Shown: positions 9,127 to 15,945 of the stretch, one piece after another
Numbering within the stretch: position 1 is the stretch's first letter
How the letters are laid out: each line of letters starts with the position of its first letter
Assembly: GCA_030830765.1 (NCBI GenBank)
Contig: JAURMJ010000062.1
Coordinates: 1 to 20,698 of the forward strand
Direction of reading: 5' to 3'
Length of the DNA: 20,698 nt
Source of the DNA: Quisquiliibacterium sp.
GTDB taxonomy: Bacteria; Pseudomonadota; Gammaproteobacteria; Burkholderiales; Burkholderiaceae_E
Translations under genes and position numbers: made by a program
Notes under the pieces: generated by a model
The model's database searches: none
Told to the model about the DNA's origin: nothing
The model's input: the letters and a program-made list of their open reading frames with translations, nothing else

Positions 9127-10422
9127 TCAGGCAGAGAACATGTCCTTCCAGATGTTCTGCGCCCAGGCCTTGGCATAGGCGCCTTCCAGCGCATTGGCTG
9201 AGCCGGACAGGCCACCTGCCCCCTTGACCGGGAGAATCGTCTTTTTGTCGGCGTCGTACTTGTGCACCGACGCGACATGAATGACGTTCAGATTATCGAC
9301 AAAGCTGTAGCAGGTATTTGCCATCACCGAAGGCTGAGGCGCACGACCATTCATCATCTCAACGATGGCGGCGGCTACTGCCTTGCCATGCTGGTTGGCC
9401 ATGTGACCCGATTTGGGCATGCGTGGCGCCGACTGAGTGGCGTCTCCAATGACATGCACATTCTTAGCCGCCGTCGATTCCAGCGTCAGCCAATCGACCT
9501 GGCACCAGCGATTATTTGCATTGACCAAACCGGCTTTCTTGGCAATCGCACCCGCCATCTGCGGCGGAACGACATTGAGTACATCGCCACGAACCTTATC
9601 GCCAAACTCCGTCGTGACAGTTTTTGACCGTGCATCGACCTGAACGACCGGATTATTCGGACGGTAGTCAATCATGCCGTTGTAGAGTTCACGCCAGGAC
9701 TTGGAGAACAAAGCCCCTTTCGAAGTGATCTTCGCATTGGCATCCAACACGATGATCTTCGAGCGCGGCTTGTTCGTCTTGAAGTAATGCGCAACCTGCG
9801 ACACTCGCTCATAGGGTCCAGGCGGGCAGCGATAAGGTGCGAGCGGGATCGACAGCACGTAGACACCGCCATCGGGCATCGCCTCAAGCTGCCGGCGCAG
9901 ATCAACCGTTTGCTGTCCTGCCTTCCAGGCATGGAGAATTGTCTTTTGCGCCTGCGCATCCAGACCACGAATTGCGCCGAAGTTGAAGTCGATCCCCGGG
10001 GCAATCACGATCCGGTCAAAGGACTGGTCGGAAATCTTCCTGAGTGCCACCTTGCGCTTGGTCATGTCGATGTTCTCGACCTCATCGACAATCACGTCGA
10101 TACCCATGCTACGCAAACCCTGGTAGCCAACGGTCTGCTCCTGGATCGAGCGCGAACCACCGATCACAAGATTCGACAGAGGACAGGAGATGAACTCAGG
10201 TGTGCGGTCGATCAGCATCACGTCGATCGATTCACCGCCCCAGTGTTTCAGGTACTTCGCCGTAGTGGCGCCGCCATACCCTGCCCCGATCACTGCCACA
10301 CGGCCCAGCGTCTTCGTGGAGATCGACGGACCTTGCGTTGCACAGGCGCTAAGCATCCCAAGAGCGGATCCCGCCCCGATGACCTGCAGCGCACGACGGC
10401 GAGAATCATTGAATTGCGTCAT
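9127..10422 (-). CDS. fccB: Flavocytochrome c sulfide dehydrogenase, flavoprotein subunit
   Basis: Periplasmic FAD enzyme oxidising sulfide to sulfur or polysulfide and passing electrons to its cytochrome subunit. The 431-residue product begins with a twin-arginine leader (SRRRALQVIG, 7-16) that also ends in a lipobox-like LSAC (24-27). Then come the FAD-binding VIGAGYGG (44-51), C80, the YRCPPGPYER loop with C199, GDATQ (327-331) and NTCYSF with C371. C199 and C371 are spaced like the redox-active disulfide of Allochromatium FccB. The region from about 362 is the FCSD C-terminal flavin-binding domain. ATG 10422 is fixed by AAGGAG seven bases upstream. fccA ends ten bases before it. SoxF is a close paralogue family, and no other sox genes are visible here. 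Confidence 0.9.
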   Translation of the reverse strand: MTQFNDSRRRALQVIGAGSALGMLSACATQGPSISTKTLGRVAVIGAGYGGATTAKYLKHWGGESIDVMLIDRTPEFISCPLSNLVIGGSRSIQEQTVGYQGLRSMGIDVIVDEVENIDMTKRKVALRKISDQSFDRIVIAPGIDFNFGAIRGLDAQAQKTILHAWKAGQQTVDLRRQLEAMPDGGVYVLSIPLAPYRCPPGPYERVSQVAHYFKTNKPRSKIIVLDANAKITSKGALFSKSWRELYNGMIDYRPNNPVVQVDARSKTVTTEFGDKVRGDVLNVVPPQMAGAIAKKAGLVNANNRWCQVDWLTLESTAAKNVHVIGDATQSAPRMPKSGHMANQHGKAVAAAIVEMMNGRAPQPSVMANTCYSFVDNLNVIHVASVHKYDADKKTILPVKGAGGLSGSANALEGAYAKAWAQNIWKDMFSA

Positions 10423-10428
10423 CGCAGT

Positions 10429-10434
10429 CTCCTT
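10429..10434 (-). promoter_or_regulatory. Shine-Dalgarno site for fccB overlapping the fccA stop
   Basis: On the minus strand the sequence reads TAAGGAG, in which the fccA stop codon TAA merges into the AAGGAG ribosome site. It lies six to seven bases before the fccB ATG. This decides the fccB start and suggests tightly coupled translation of the two subunits. Confidence 0.8.
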
Positions 10435-10738
10435 ATTGCTTACGCTGTTTGGCAAAGTAATCGGCCAGCGCAGAAATCTCGCTGTCCGTGAAACCTTTGG
10501 CGATCTGGTGCATGACTGTCGCCTGCCGTTTGCCGGTCTTGAAGGCATTCATCTGTTCGATGAAATACGGGCGGGAAAGCCCGGCCAGTCCCGGCATGCC
10601 ACCGGTCGTCACGGCCCTCCCATCAGTGCCATGGCAGTTGGCACAGACTGCGGCCACGTAACGGGCGTCTTGCGCATGCGCAAGACCTGAAGCTGCAGTG
10701 AGCAAGGTCGCTGCAAACAGCAGAACTCGTGGTTTCAA
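10433..10738 (-). CDS. fccA: Monoheme cytochrome c, electron-accepting subunit of flavocytochrome c sulfide dehydrogenase
   Basis: Small periplasmic class I cytochrome c that takes electrons from FccB. Residues 1-22 are a Sec signal peptide (cleavage expected after AHA). The only heme site is CANCH (C32, C35, H36), and M76 in ATVMHQIA is the likely sixth ligand, followed by the usual C-terminal helix (SEISALADYF). The 101-residue length and single heme resemble the Chlorobium-type FccA, not the diheme Allochromatium type. The start is a TTG at 10738, supported by GGAGGAG six bases upstream and by a complete signal peptide from that residue; no ATG fits. As first gene of fccA-fccB-dsbB, its promoter should lie in 10739-11039. 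Confidence 0.88.
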   Translation of the reverse strand: MKPRVLLFAATLLTAASGLAHAQDARYVAAVCANCHGTDGRAVTTGGMPGLAGLSRPYFIEQMNAFKTGKRQATVMHQIAKGFTDSEISALADYFAKQRKQ

Positions 10739-11039
10739 GATTTTCTCCTCCGGTCAAACCGCCGTTCGACCCGATCGTTGTTGTGTCACCCCGACGCGAA
10801 TCGGGCGCGTGTGCCCGAAATAATAGATCAGAGAGCCCACCTGATCCATCCCGCGCTTCTACACCCTGCGAACTTCCTTGCGAAATCCGTGTCGATCCAC
10901 TTTCAGAGAGCCCGTGCCGCAGACAAGCCGTCCCCGCTCAAGGCTCATCACACAAGGGTCATCGCGGCAATCTGGCGCAGGCCGCAGCGTCAGTGCTCTT
11001 CCATCCTGACGCCCAAGCTTGTCACTGCGTGCAGCGGTT
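10739..11039. promoter_or_regulatory. Upstream region of the fcc operon / downstream of clpA, with inverted and direct repeats
   Basis: No convincing gene lies here. On the minus strand a TATTAT hexamer (about 10819-10827, AT-rich CTATTATTT) is the best -10 candidate, with only a poor -35. Immediately downstream in the fcc direction is a perfect inverted repeat, TCGGGC-six-GCCCGA (10801-10818). An 11-bp perfect direct repeat, TCAGAGAGCCC, occurs at 10828-10838 and 10903-10913, 75 bases apart. These are plausible regulator sites for fccAB, but no known regulator motif is recognised. No intrinsic terminator for clpA is evident. Confidence 0.4.
10745..10751 (-). promoter_or_regulatory. Strong Shine-Dalgarno site deciding a TTG start (fccA)
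   Basis: The minus strand reads GGAGGAG, then AAAATC, then TTG. The near-perfect anti-16S complementarity and six-base spacing support initiation at the rare TTG codon at 10738-10736. Confidence 0.8.
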
Positions 11040-13346
11040 TCAGACCTGGGCAACCTCTGCGCGCGGCTTACCTTCTCCGGCGGAGTCCGGTGGATCGTCA
11101 TTGAACGACAGCATCACCTGCTCGTTCTCATCGAGACCGACCGTGACCCGCCCGCCGGTGAGCAGCTTGCCGAACAGCAGCTCATCGGCAAGTGCCTTGC
11201 GGATGGTGTCCTGGATCAACCTTTGCATTGGCCTGGCCCCCATCAGCGGATCAAAGCCCTTGCTGGCCAGCATCTTGCGCAGGGCCTCGGTGAAAATCAC
11301 CTCGACCTTCTTCTCGTGCAACTGTTCCTCAAGCTGGATCAGGAACTTGTCCACGACACGCAGGATGATCTGCTCATCCAACGCGCTGAAGCTGATGATG
11401 GAATCCAGACGGTTGCGGAACTCGGGGGTAAACAGACGCTTGATCTCGACCATCTCATCGCCGGCCTGCTTGTTATCGGAGAAACCGATTGAACGTCGCT
11501 GAAGGTCCGCAGCGCCAGCATTGGTGGTCATGATGATGATTACGTTACGAAAATCGGCCTTGCGTCCGTTGTTGTCCGTCAACGTCCCGTGATCCATCAC
11601 CTGCAACAGAATGTTGAAAACATCAGGATGTGCCTTCTCGATTTCATCGAGCAGCAGCACCGCATGCGGCTTTTTCGTGATTGCCTCGGTCAGCAGACCG
11701 CCCTGATCGAAACCAACATACCCGGGAGGCGCCCCGATCAGACGCGAGACCGCGTGGCGTTCCATGTACTCAGACATATCAAAGCGGATCAGCTCAATGC
11801 CGAGAATGAATGCAAGCTGTTTGGCAACCTCGGTCTTGCCGACTCCAGTCGGTCCGGAGAACAGGAATGAACCAATCGGCTTATCCGGCTTGCCGAGCCC
11901 GGAGCGCGCCATCTTGATTGCGGAGGCCAATGCCTCGATGGCAGGATCCTGACCGAAGACGGTGGCCTTCAGATCGCGATCCAACGTCTGCAGCTTGCCT
12001 CGATCGTCAGAGGAGACCGAGGCCGGCGGAATGCGAGCGATCTTGGAGACGATATCCTCGATCTCCCCCTTGCCGATTACCTTCTTCTGTCGGCTCTTGG
12101 GCAGGATCCGCTGAGCTGCACCGGCCTCGTCAATGACGTCGATCGCCTTGTCGGGCAGGTGCCGGTCGTTGATGAATTTTGCAGACAGTTCAGCCGCCGC
12201 CGACAAGGCAGATGCCGAATACTTGACACCATGATGCTCTTCGAAACGGGACTTCAGGCCGCGCAGAATCTGGACGGTCTGCTCGACCGAGGGCTCGTTG
12301 ACATCGATCTTCTGAAAGCGGCGTGAGAGTGCGTGATCCTTCTCGAAGATCCCGCGATACTCGGTGTAGGTGGTCGCGCCGATGCACTTTAACGCGCCCG
12401 AGGACAGCGCCGGCTTGAGCAGGTTGGACGCATCCAGCGTGCCCCCGGAGGCTGAACCCGCGCCGATCAGCGTGTGGATTTCATCGATAAACAGCACGGC
12501 ATGGTCTGCCGCCTTAAGCTGCTTGAGGACGGTTTTCAGGCGTTGCTCAAAATCGCCGCGATACTTGGTGCCGGCCAGCAGCGCTCCCATGTCCAGCGAG
12601 TAGACCACCGCATCAGAGAGCACCTCGGGAACATCACCCTGCGTAATGCGCCAGGCGAGACCTTCAGCAATCGCGGTTTTGCCCACGCCGGCCTCACCAA
12701 CCAGCAAGGGGTTGTTCTTGCGACGACGGCACAGCACCTGGATGACCCGCTCGACCTCGTGGTCACGCCCGATCAACGGGTCGATCTTGCCCTCGCGTGC
12801 CAAAGCGTTCAGATTCTGCGTGTACTGATCCAACGCGCCCTGCTGGCTACCCGCGGCATCCTGCTCGGGCTCCTGAGCTTCCTCCCGGGCCTGCTCCTTG
12901 GGCTGCGGCGTCTTGGTAATGCCGTGGGAGATGTAGTTGACGACATCCAGCCGCGTGATTCCCTGCTGGTGCAGGTAATAGACCGCGTGCGAATCCTTCT
13001 CGCCGAAAATTGCCACGAGAACGTTCGCGCCAGTGACCTCCTTCTTGCCGTTTGAGGTGGACTGGACGTGCATGATTGCCCGCTGGATCACGCGCTGAAA
13101 ACCGAGCGTGGGTTGCGTATCGATTTCATCGGCACCGGGAACAACGGGTGTGTTCTCCTTGATGAACCCGATCAGGCTCTTGCGAAGGTCATCGACGTTC
13201 GCCGCGCAGGCGCGCAGGACTTCGGCGGCCGACGGATTGTCGAGAAGCGCCAGCAGCAGATGCTCAACGGTGATGAATTCATGCCGTTGCTGACGGGCTT
13301 CCACAAAGGCCATGTGGAGACTGACTTCCAATTCCTGCGCGATCAT
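11040..13346 (-). CDS. clpA: ATP-dependent Clp protease ATP-binding subunit ClpA
   Basis: AAA+ unfoldase that, with ClpP, degrades ClpS-delivered N-end-rule and other substrates in the cytoplasm. The 768-residue product has the double Clp N-domain (about 1-145, starting [10 protein letters not shown]), an acidic linker (about 150-170), AAA module 1 with Walker A GEAGVGKT (217-224) and Walker B VLFIDEI (284-290), and AAA module 2 with Walker A GPTGVGKT (498-505). An SIGF loop before PEFRNRLD is the ClpP-docking IGF/IGL element. I chose ATG 13346 because it aligns with family N-termini and its ATGA overlaps the clpS stop; a GTG six codons upstream is less likely. A GGAGGA site lies just before the start. 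Confidence 0.97.
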   Translation of the reverse strand: MIAQELEVSLHMAFVEARQQRHEFITVEHLLLALLDNPSAAEVLRACAANVDDLRKSLIGFIKENTPVVPGADEIDTQPTLGFQRVIQRAIMHVQSTSNGKKEVTGANVLVAIFGEKDSHAVYYLHQQGITRLDVVNYISHGITKTPQPKEQAREEAQEPEQDAAGSQQGALDQYTQNLNALAREGKIDPLIGRDHEVERVIQVLCRRRKNNPLLVGEAGVGKTAIAEGLAWRITQGDVPEVLSDAVVYSLDMGALLAGTKYRGDFEQRLKTVLKQLKAADHAVLFIDEIHTLIGAGSASGGTLDASNLLKPALSSGALKCIGATTYTEYRGIFEKDHALSRRFQKIDVNEPSVEQTVQILRGLKSRFEEHHGVKYSASALSAAAELSAKFINDRHLPDKAIDVIDEAGAAQRILPKSRQKKVIGKGEIEDIVSKIARIPPASVSSDDRGKLQTLDRDLKATVFGQDPAIEALASAIKMARSGLGKPDKPIGSFLFSGPTGVGKTEVAKQLAFILGIELIRFDMSEYMERHAVSRLIGAPPGYVGFDQGGLLTEAITKKPHAVLLLDEIEKAHPDVFNILLQVMDHGTLTDNNGRKADFRNVIIIMTTNAGAADLQRRSIGFSDNKQAGDEMVEIKRLFTPEFRNRLDSIISFSALDEQIILRVVDKFLIQLEEQLHEKKVEVIFTEALRKMLASKGFDPLMGARPMQRLIQDTIRKALADELLFGKLLTGGRVTVGLDENEQVMLSFNDDPPDSAGEGKPRAEVAQV

Positions 13347-13651
13347 ACTTCCTCCATCACGCACTGCAGCGGATGCTGGTTCTGTCGTGCGTAGCTGCTC
13401 ACCTGCTCAACCTTGGTTGCGGCGACATCTTTTGGATAAACGCCACAGACTCCACGTCCTTCGCGATGCACCTTGAGCATCACCTGCGTGGCCTTTTCCC
13501 TGCCCATCCCGAAAAAATTCTGCAAAACACTGACGACGAATTCCATCGGGGTGTAGTCATCGTTGAGCAGCATCACCTGAAACATCGGTGGCGGCTTCAG
13601 ACGCTGGTCCTGTTCTTCGAGAACTGTTGCGGGATCGTGCTTGGTCGCCAT
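13343..13651 (-). CDS. clpS: Clp protease adaptor ClpS
   Basis: Adaptor that binds N-terminal destabilising residues and hands substrates to the ClpA N-domain. The 102-residue protein contains [13 protein letters not shown] (28-40), including the N-degron-contacting N30, D31 and M36, and H62 in LKVHREG, plus [16 protein letters not shown], all typical. I chose ATG 13651 (MATKHD); ATG 13660 three codons upstream is possible, and neither has a strong ribosome site. A longer in-frame extension to 13807 is unrelated to the family. The stop overlaps the clpA start by four bases. It is divergent from the csp gene across a 347-base intergenic region. Confidence 0.95.
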   Translation of the reverse strand: MATKHDPATVLEEQDQRLKPPPMFQVMLLNDDYTPMEFVVSVLQNFFGMGREKATQVMLKVHREGRGVCGVYPKDVAATKVEQVSSYARQNQHPLQCVMEEV

Positions 13652-13839
13652 GAAATGCATTCTAACCACAGGCGCAGTTCTCGCAACCGAGACAGGGTCA
13701 AAGCCACGGTCCCGGTCGCTCGCAGCCCGCCTCTGGATCATCTTTTCAACGCTTAGTGCCCTCGAAAACTCTGATGAGCCTACCGGAAACCCGAAGATTA
13801 GCGTCAAAGCAACGAACTACGTCGATTGGTTCAGCATGC
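13652..13839. other. Divergent intergenic stretch upstream of clpS
   Basis: This part of the clpS-csp interval should contain the leftward clpS promoter. I see no promoter with good spacing on the minus strand and no reading frame that looks coding. Together with the csp promoter and leader (13840-13998) it accounts for the whole 347-base gap. Confidence 0.3.
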
Positions 13840-13868
13840 TTGACTTTGCACAATCTTTGAAAAAAAAT
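13840..13868 (+). promoter_or_regulatory. Putative sigma-70 promoter of the cold-shock gene
   Basis: TTGACT at 13840-13845 matches the -35 consensus in five of six positions. After 17 bases comes AAAAAT (13863-13868), four of six for the -10, within an A-rich run. Transcription would begin near 13875 and give a leader of roughly 125 bases before the csp ATG. The -10 match is modest, so the exact start is uncertain. Confidence 0.5.
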
Positions 13869-13879
13869 CCTTGCGTGTC

Positions 13880-13998
13880 CCAGGATTGAACCCTGGCTGC
13901 TTCAGCCTTTCATAGAGACATACCGATACATATGGGCTGGCGGGGCATCCGACAAGCGGATGCTGCATGCATCGGTTTTACTTTAGGGATGGCAGCTT
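13880..13998 (+). promoter_or_regulatory. Structured 5' leader of the cold-shock mRNA (possible thermosensor)
   Basis: Several inverted repeats are packed here: CCAGG/CCTGG (13880-13884 with 13892-13896), the tight hairpin GGCTG-CTT-CAGCC (13895-13907), and a long stem ACCGATACAT (13922-13931) with GCATCGGT and flanking bases (to 13976) that encloses a 7-bp hairpin, GCATCCG-ACAAG-CGGATGC (13945-13963). The first two share bases and exclude each other. GCTGC at 13896-13900 can also pair with GCAGC (13992-13996), just upstream of the ATG. Long folded leaders are known to control cspA-type mRNAs by temperature. That role is inferred here; the repeats themselves are visible. Confidence 0.55.
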
Positions 13999-14202
13999 AT
14001 GGCAACGGGTACCGTCAAGTGGTTCAACGACGCTAAGGGTTACGGCTTCATTACGCCGGACGATGGCGGCGAAGATCTGTTCGCACACTTCTCAGCGATT
14101 CAGGGGGCTGGATTCAAATCCCTGAAAGAAGGTCAAAAGGTTGAATTCGAAGTTGTTGCTGGCCCCAAAGGCAAGCAAGCATCGAACATCCAGCCTGGCT
14201 GA
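13999..14202 (+). CDS. Cold-shock protein, CspA family
   Basis: Single-stranded nucleic-acid-binding five-stranded beta-barrel acting as RNA chaperone or antiterminator. The 67-residue length is standard. [20 protein letters not shown] carries RNP1 (KGYGFITP, 13-20), and LFAHFSAI (27-34) carries RNP2, with [20 protein letters not shown] in the C-terminal half. A possible ribosome site, AGGGA (about 13985-13989), lies nine bases before ATG 13999. It is transcribed as a single gene: it has its own promoter, a folded leader and a strong intrinsic terminator. The csp gene divergent from clpS-clpA is an arrangement I associate with Burkholderiales. Which paralogue (CspA, CspD and so on) cannot be decided from this sequence. 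Confidence 0.96.
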   Translation: MATGTVKWFNDAKGYGFITPDDGGEDLFAHFSAIQGAGFKSLKEGQKVEFEVVAGPKGKQASNIQPG

Positions 14203-14220
14203 AGGCGGCCTCCTGAAGGA

Positions 14221-14249
14221 AAACGCCGGCCAAAGCCGGCGTTTTTTTT
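14221..14249 (+). terminator. Intrinsic terminator of the csp gene
   Basis: A perfect 10-bp stem, AAACGCCGGC (14221-14230) with GCCGGCGTTT (14235-14244), closes a CAAA loop and runs into eight T residues (14242-14249). It lies 18 bases after the csp stop codon. This is a textbook rho-independent terminator. Confidence 0.95.
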
Positions 14250-14429
14250 AACTGCCTCAGTGAATCACTCGGATCACTCTGCGTAAGATCACAAGCGAAC
14301 CCTGGCGTCGTGCCACCAGAATTCCAACAGTCGCAGTTGCGTTGCCACTGGAAAATCAAGCAAATCCACCCCCGATGCCACGATTTCGATCAGGCTGTGT
14401 TCCTCGATCTCTTCCCATGGCCACCAAGC
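14250..14429 (+). other. Short non-coding interval between two terminator-like hairpins
   Basis: About 180 bases lie between the csp terminator and a second T-tailed hairpin. I find no recognisable RNA family, no good promoter and no ribosome site. A small inverted repeat TGGC-GTCGT-GCCA lies near 14310-14322. It could be an untranslated leader for the DUF192 gene or a small RNA; nothing in the sequence decides. Confidence 0.25.
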
Positions 14430-14451
14430 AAGGCTGCAAGCAGCCTTTTTT
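14430..14451 (+). terminator. Terminator-like hairpin directly before the DUF192 start
   Basis: AAGGCTG (14430-14436), a CAAG loop and CAGCCTT (14441-14447) form a perfect 7-bp stem followed by six T residues (14446-14451). The ATG of the next gene begins at 14453, so the hairpin would precede or block that gene when read from upstream. It may be an attenuator, the end of a small RNA from 14250-14450, or a stem controlling translation. Confidence 0.6.
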
Positions 14452-14452
14452 G

Positions 14453-14923
14453 ATGATCCGGCTCCGGCGATGTCTGGCCCTGCTGACGTGCGCCCTTGGT
14501 TTCTTCGCGACAAGCCCGTCTCTGGCCCAATCAGGACCCCAGGCACGCCTTGAACAGATCGAACTGCGCGCCGGATTGCACCTGATCCGCGCTGAGGTAG
14601 CAGCCTCCGACAAGGCCCGCGCCACAGGATTGATGTTTCGCGATCGGTTGAATGCCAATGAAGGCATGCTTTTCGTGTTCGAACGCGCTCAGCGGCAATG
14701 TTTCTGGATGCGCAACACGCTGATCCCGCTGTCCATCGCATTTATTGCTGATGACGGCAGCATCATCAATATCAGCGACATGCATCCTCAATCCGAACAG
14801 GCGCATTGCTCTGCGCGTCCCGTGCGGTTTGCGCTTGAAATGGAACAGGGATGGTTCGCCCGCAGGGCAATCGGAGCAGGGACGCGACTGCGTGGCCCCG
14901 AAGGACTGTTCAAAGCCCGGTAA
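14453..14923 (+). CDS. Exported DUF192 family protein
   Basis: Conserved protein of unknown biochemical role. Residues 1-25 form a Sec signal peptide (MIRLRR, then a hydrophobic run, cleavage expected near SLA-QS), so it acts outside the cytoplasm. The DUF192 domain fills the rest: GLMFRDRL (60-67), EGMLFVFERAQRQCFWMRNTL, then ISDMHPQ and ARPVRFALEMEQGWF. The length is 156 residues from ATG 14453. An earlier in-frame ATG at 14342 would bury the signal peptide behind 37 residues and place a terminator hairpin inside the gene, so I reject it. Two conserved cysteines (in QRQCFW and AHCSARP) remain. It is oriented like csp but separated from it by two terminators. Confidence 0.88.
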   Translation: MIRLRRCLALLTCALGFFATSPSLAQSGPQARLEQIELRAGLHLIRAEVAASDKARATGLMFRDRLNANEGMLFVFERAQRQCFWMRNTLIPLSIAFIADDGSIINISDMHPQSEQAHCSARPVRFALEMEQGWFARRAIGAGTRLRGPEGLFKAR

Positions 14924-15130
14924 CTAACCGGACCGCCAAGGCCACGTCCTGACATGCCGAGGCGCAGGCTGCCAGCGGCCTGACCGGCCGTCCTGTAACA
15001 ATTGCCAAGATCTCGACGCGAGCGATCCGATGATCATTCAGGTGCGCCGCAATGCGATGCGGGGTCAGGTCAGCGATCGCTCCCGACCCAGCAGGCTTGC
15101 AGGCGGTGCCGGCAAGCCTGCACGAGACTC
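14924..15130. other. Convergent intergenic region with a long hairpin
   Basis: This lies between convergent DUF192 and sodB. Apart from the strong inverted repeat at 15091-15121 I see only minor G+C-rich inverted repeats (for example CAGGC and GCCTG near 14962-14980) and no coding frame that looks real. Confidence 0.35.
15091..15121 (-). terminator. Strong hairpin just beyond the sodB stop codon
   Basis: A perfect 10-bp inverted repeat, GCAGGCTTGC (15091-15100) and GCAAGCCTGC (15112-15121), encloses an 11-base loop that can extend the stem with GGC/GCC. It lies ten bases past the sodB stop on the minus strand. No T-tract follows on either strand, so it is not a canonical intrinsic terminator; it may stabilise the mRNA 3' end or act with Rho. 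Confidence 0.45.
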
Positions 15131-15712
15131 TCAGGCGAAATTCGCAGCAGCGAAATCCCAGTTTGCAAGACTGTTCAGGAAGGTCTCGACGAATTTGGGA
15201 CGCGCATTACGGAAATCGATGTAGTAAGCATGCTCCCAGACGTCGATCGTCAGCAGCGCCTTGTCGCCCGAAGTCAGCGTCGTTCCGGCGTTGCTCGTGT
15301 TCACGATATCGACCGATCCGTCAGCCTTCTTGACCAGCCAGGTCCAGCCAGAACCGAAATTGCCGACCGCACTCTTGGTGAATGCCTCCTTGAAGGCGTC
15401 GAAGGAACCCCATTTGGCATTGATCGCAGCAGCCAGCGCGCCGGTCGGTGCGCCACCGCCGTTGGGCTTCATGCTGTTCCAGAAAAAAGTGTGATTCCAG
15501 ACCTGCGCTGAATTATTGAACACGCCGCCGGATGACTTCTTGACGATGTCCTCAAGACTGGCGTTTTCGAACTCGGTGCCCTTGATCAGGTTGTTCAGGT
15601 TCGTCACGTAAGCCTGGTGATGCTTGCCGTAGTGGAATTCGAAGGTTTCCTTGGAAATATGCGGTGCAAGGGCATCCATTGCATACGGGAGCTGCGGCAG
15701 GCTGTGTTCCAT
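15131..15712 (-). CDS. sodB: Superoxide dismutase, iron type
   Basis: Converts superoxide to oxygen and hydrogen peroxide; the absence of a signal peptide places it in the cytoplasm. The 193-residue product carries the four metal ligands H27 (FEFHYGKHH), H74 (QVWNHTFFW), D157 and H161 ([13 protein letters not shown]). Q70 in NNSAQVWNH marks the iron-type enzyme. ATG 15712 is supported by AGGAAAG about four bases upstream and by the typical N-terminus [15 protein letters not shown]. It follows xseA in the same direction after a 233-base gap, so it probably has its own promoter. A strong hairpin lies just past its stop. Confidence 0.96.
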   Translation of the reverse strand: MEHSLPQLPYAMDALAPHISKETFEFHYGKHHQAYVTNLNNLIKGTEFENASLEDIVKKSSGGVFNNSAQVWNHTFFWNSMKPNGGGAPTGALAAAINAKWGSFDAFKEAFTKSAVGNFGSGWTWLVKKADGSVDIVNTSNAGTTLTSGDKALLTIDVWEHAYYIDFRNARPKFVETFLNSLANWDFAAANFA

Positions 15713-15945
15713 GGTCTTTCCTCAGATTTGAATGAATTGACGTGGGTGAATGTGGCCAAAGCCCGATTGGACCTTGAAGACCCGGGAGTTTAACCGAGCC
15801 CCCGGTGTCTGGCGATGGTTTGCCGGATCACCGACAGGGGCATCCAGACCGATGAGGGTGGTCCTGGGCCAATGACCCAAGGACATCCCTCGGCGGTTCA
15901 ATGATCTGAAGTCGCCCAATGGACCTTGGCAACGACCATCGGGCG
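15713..15945 (-). promoter_or_regulatory. xseA-sodB intergenic region (sodB upstream region)
   Basis: These 233 bases probably contain the sodB promoter. A bulged inverted repeat (CCTGGG and CCCAAGG, about 15865-15884) might serve as the xseA terminator, but it has no T-tail. I cannot identify a well-spaced -35/-10 pair or a clear Fur box. Confidence 0.3.

Noticed and set aside
9105..9278. N-terminal extension of dsbB and, similarly, long extensions of clpS (to 13807), fccB (to 10548) and tal (to 5150).
   Set aside because: The extensions overlap other genes or intergenic DNA, lack family similarity, and better-placed starts exist.
10859..11101. Minus- and plus-strand open frames between fccA and clpA.
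   Set aside because: They are arginine-rich, low-likelihood sequences with no motif or ribosome site, typical of chance frames in GC-rich DNA.
13880..13896. On the minus strand CCAGGGTTCAATCCTGG looks like a tRNA T-arm.
   Set aside because: With the T-loop in the correct register the stem does not pair, and no acceptor, anticodon or D arm can be found around it.
14342..14452. Earlier in-frame ATG extending the DUF192 protein by 37 residues.
   Set aside because: It would put a signal peptide in the interior of the protein and a T-tailed hairpin inside the coding region.
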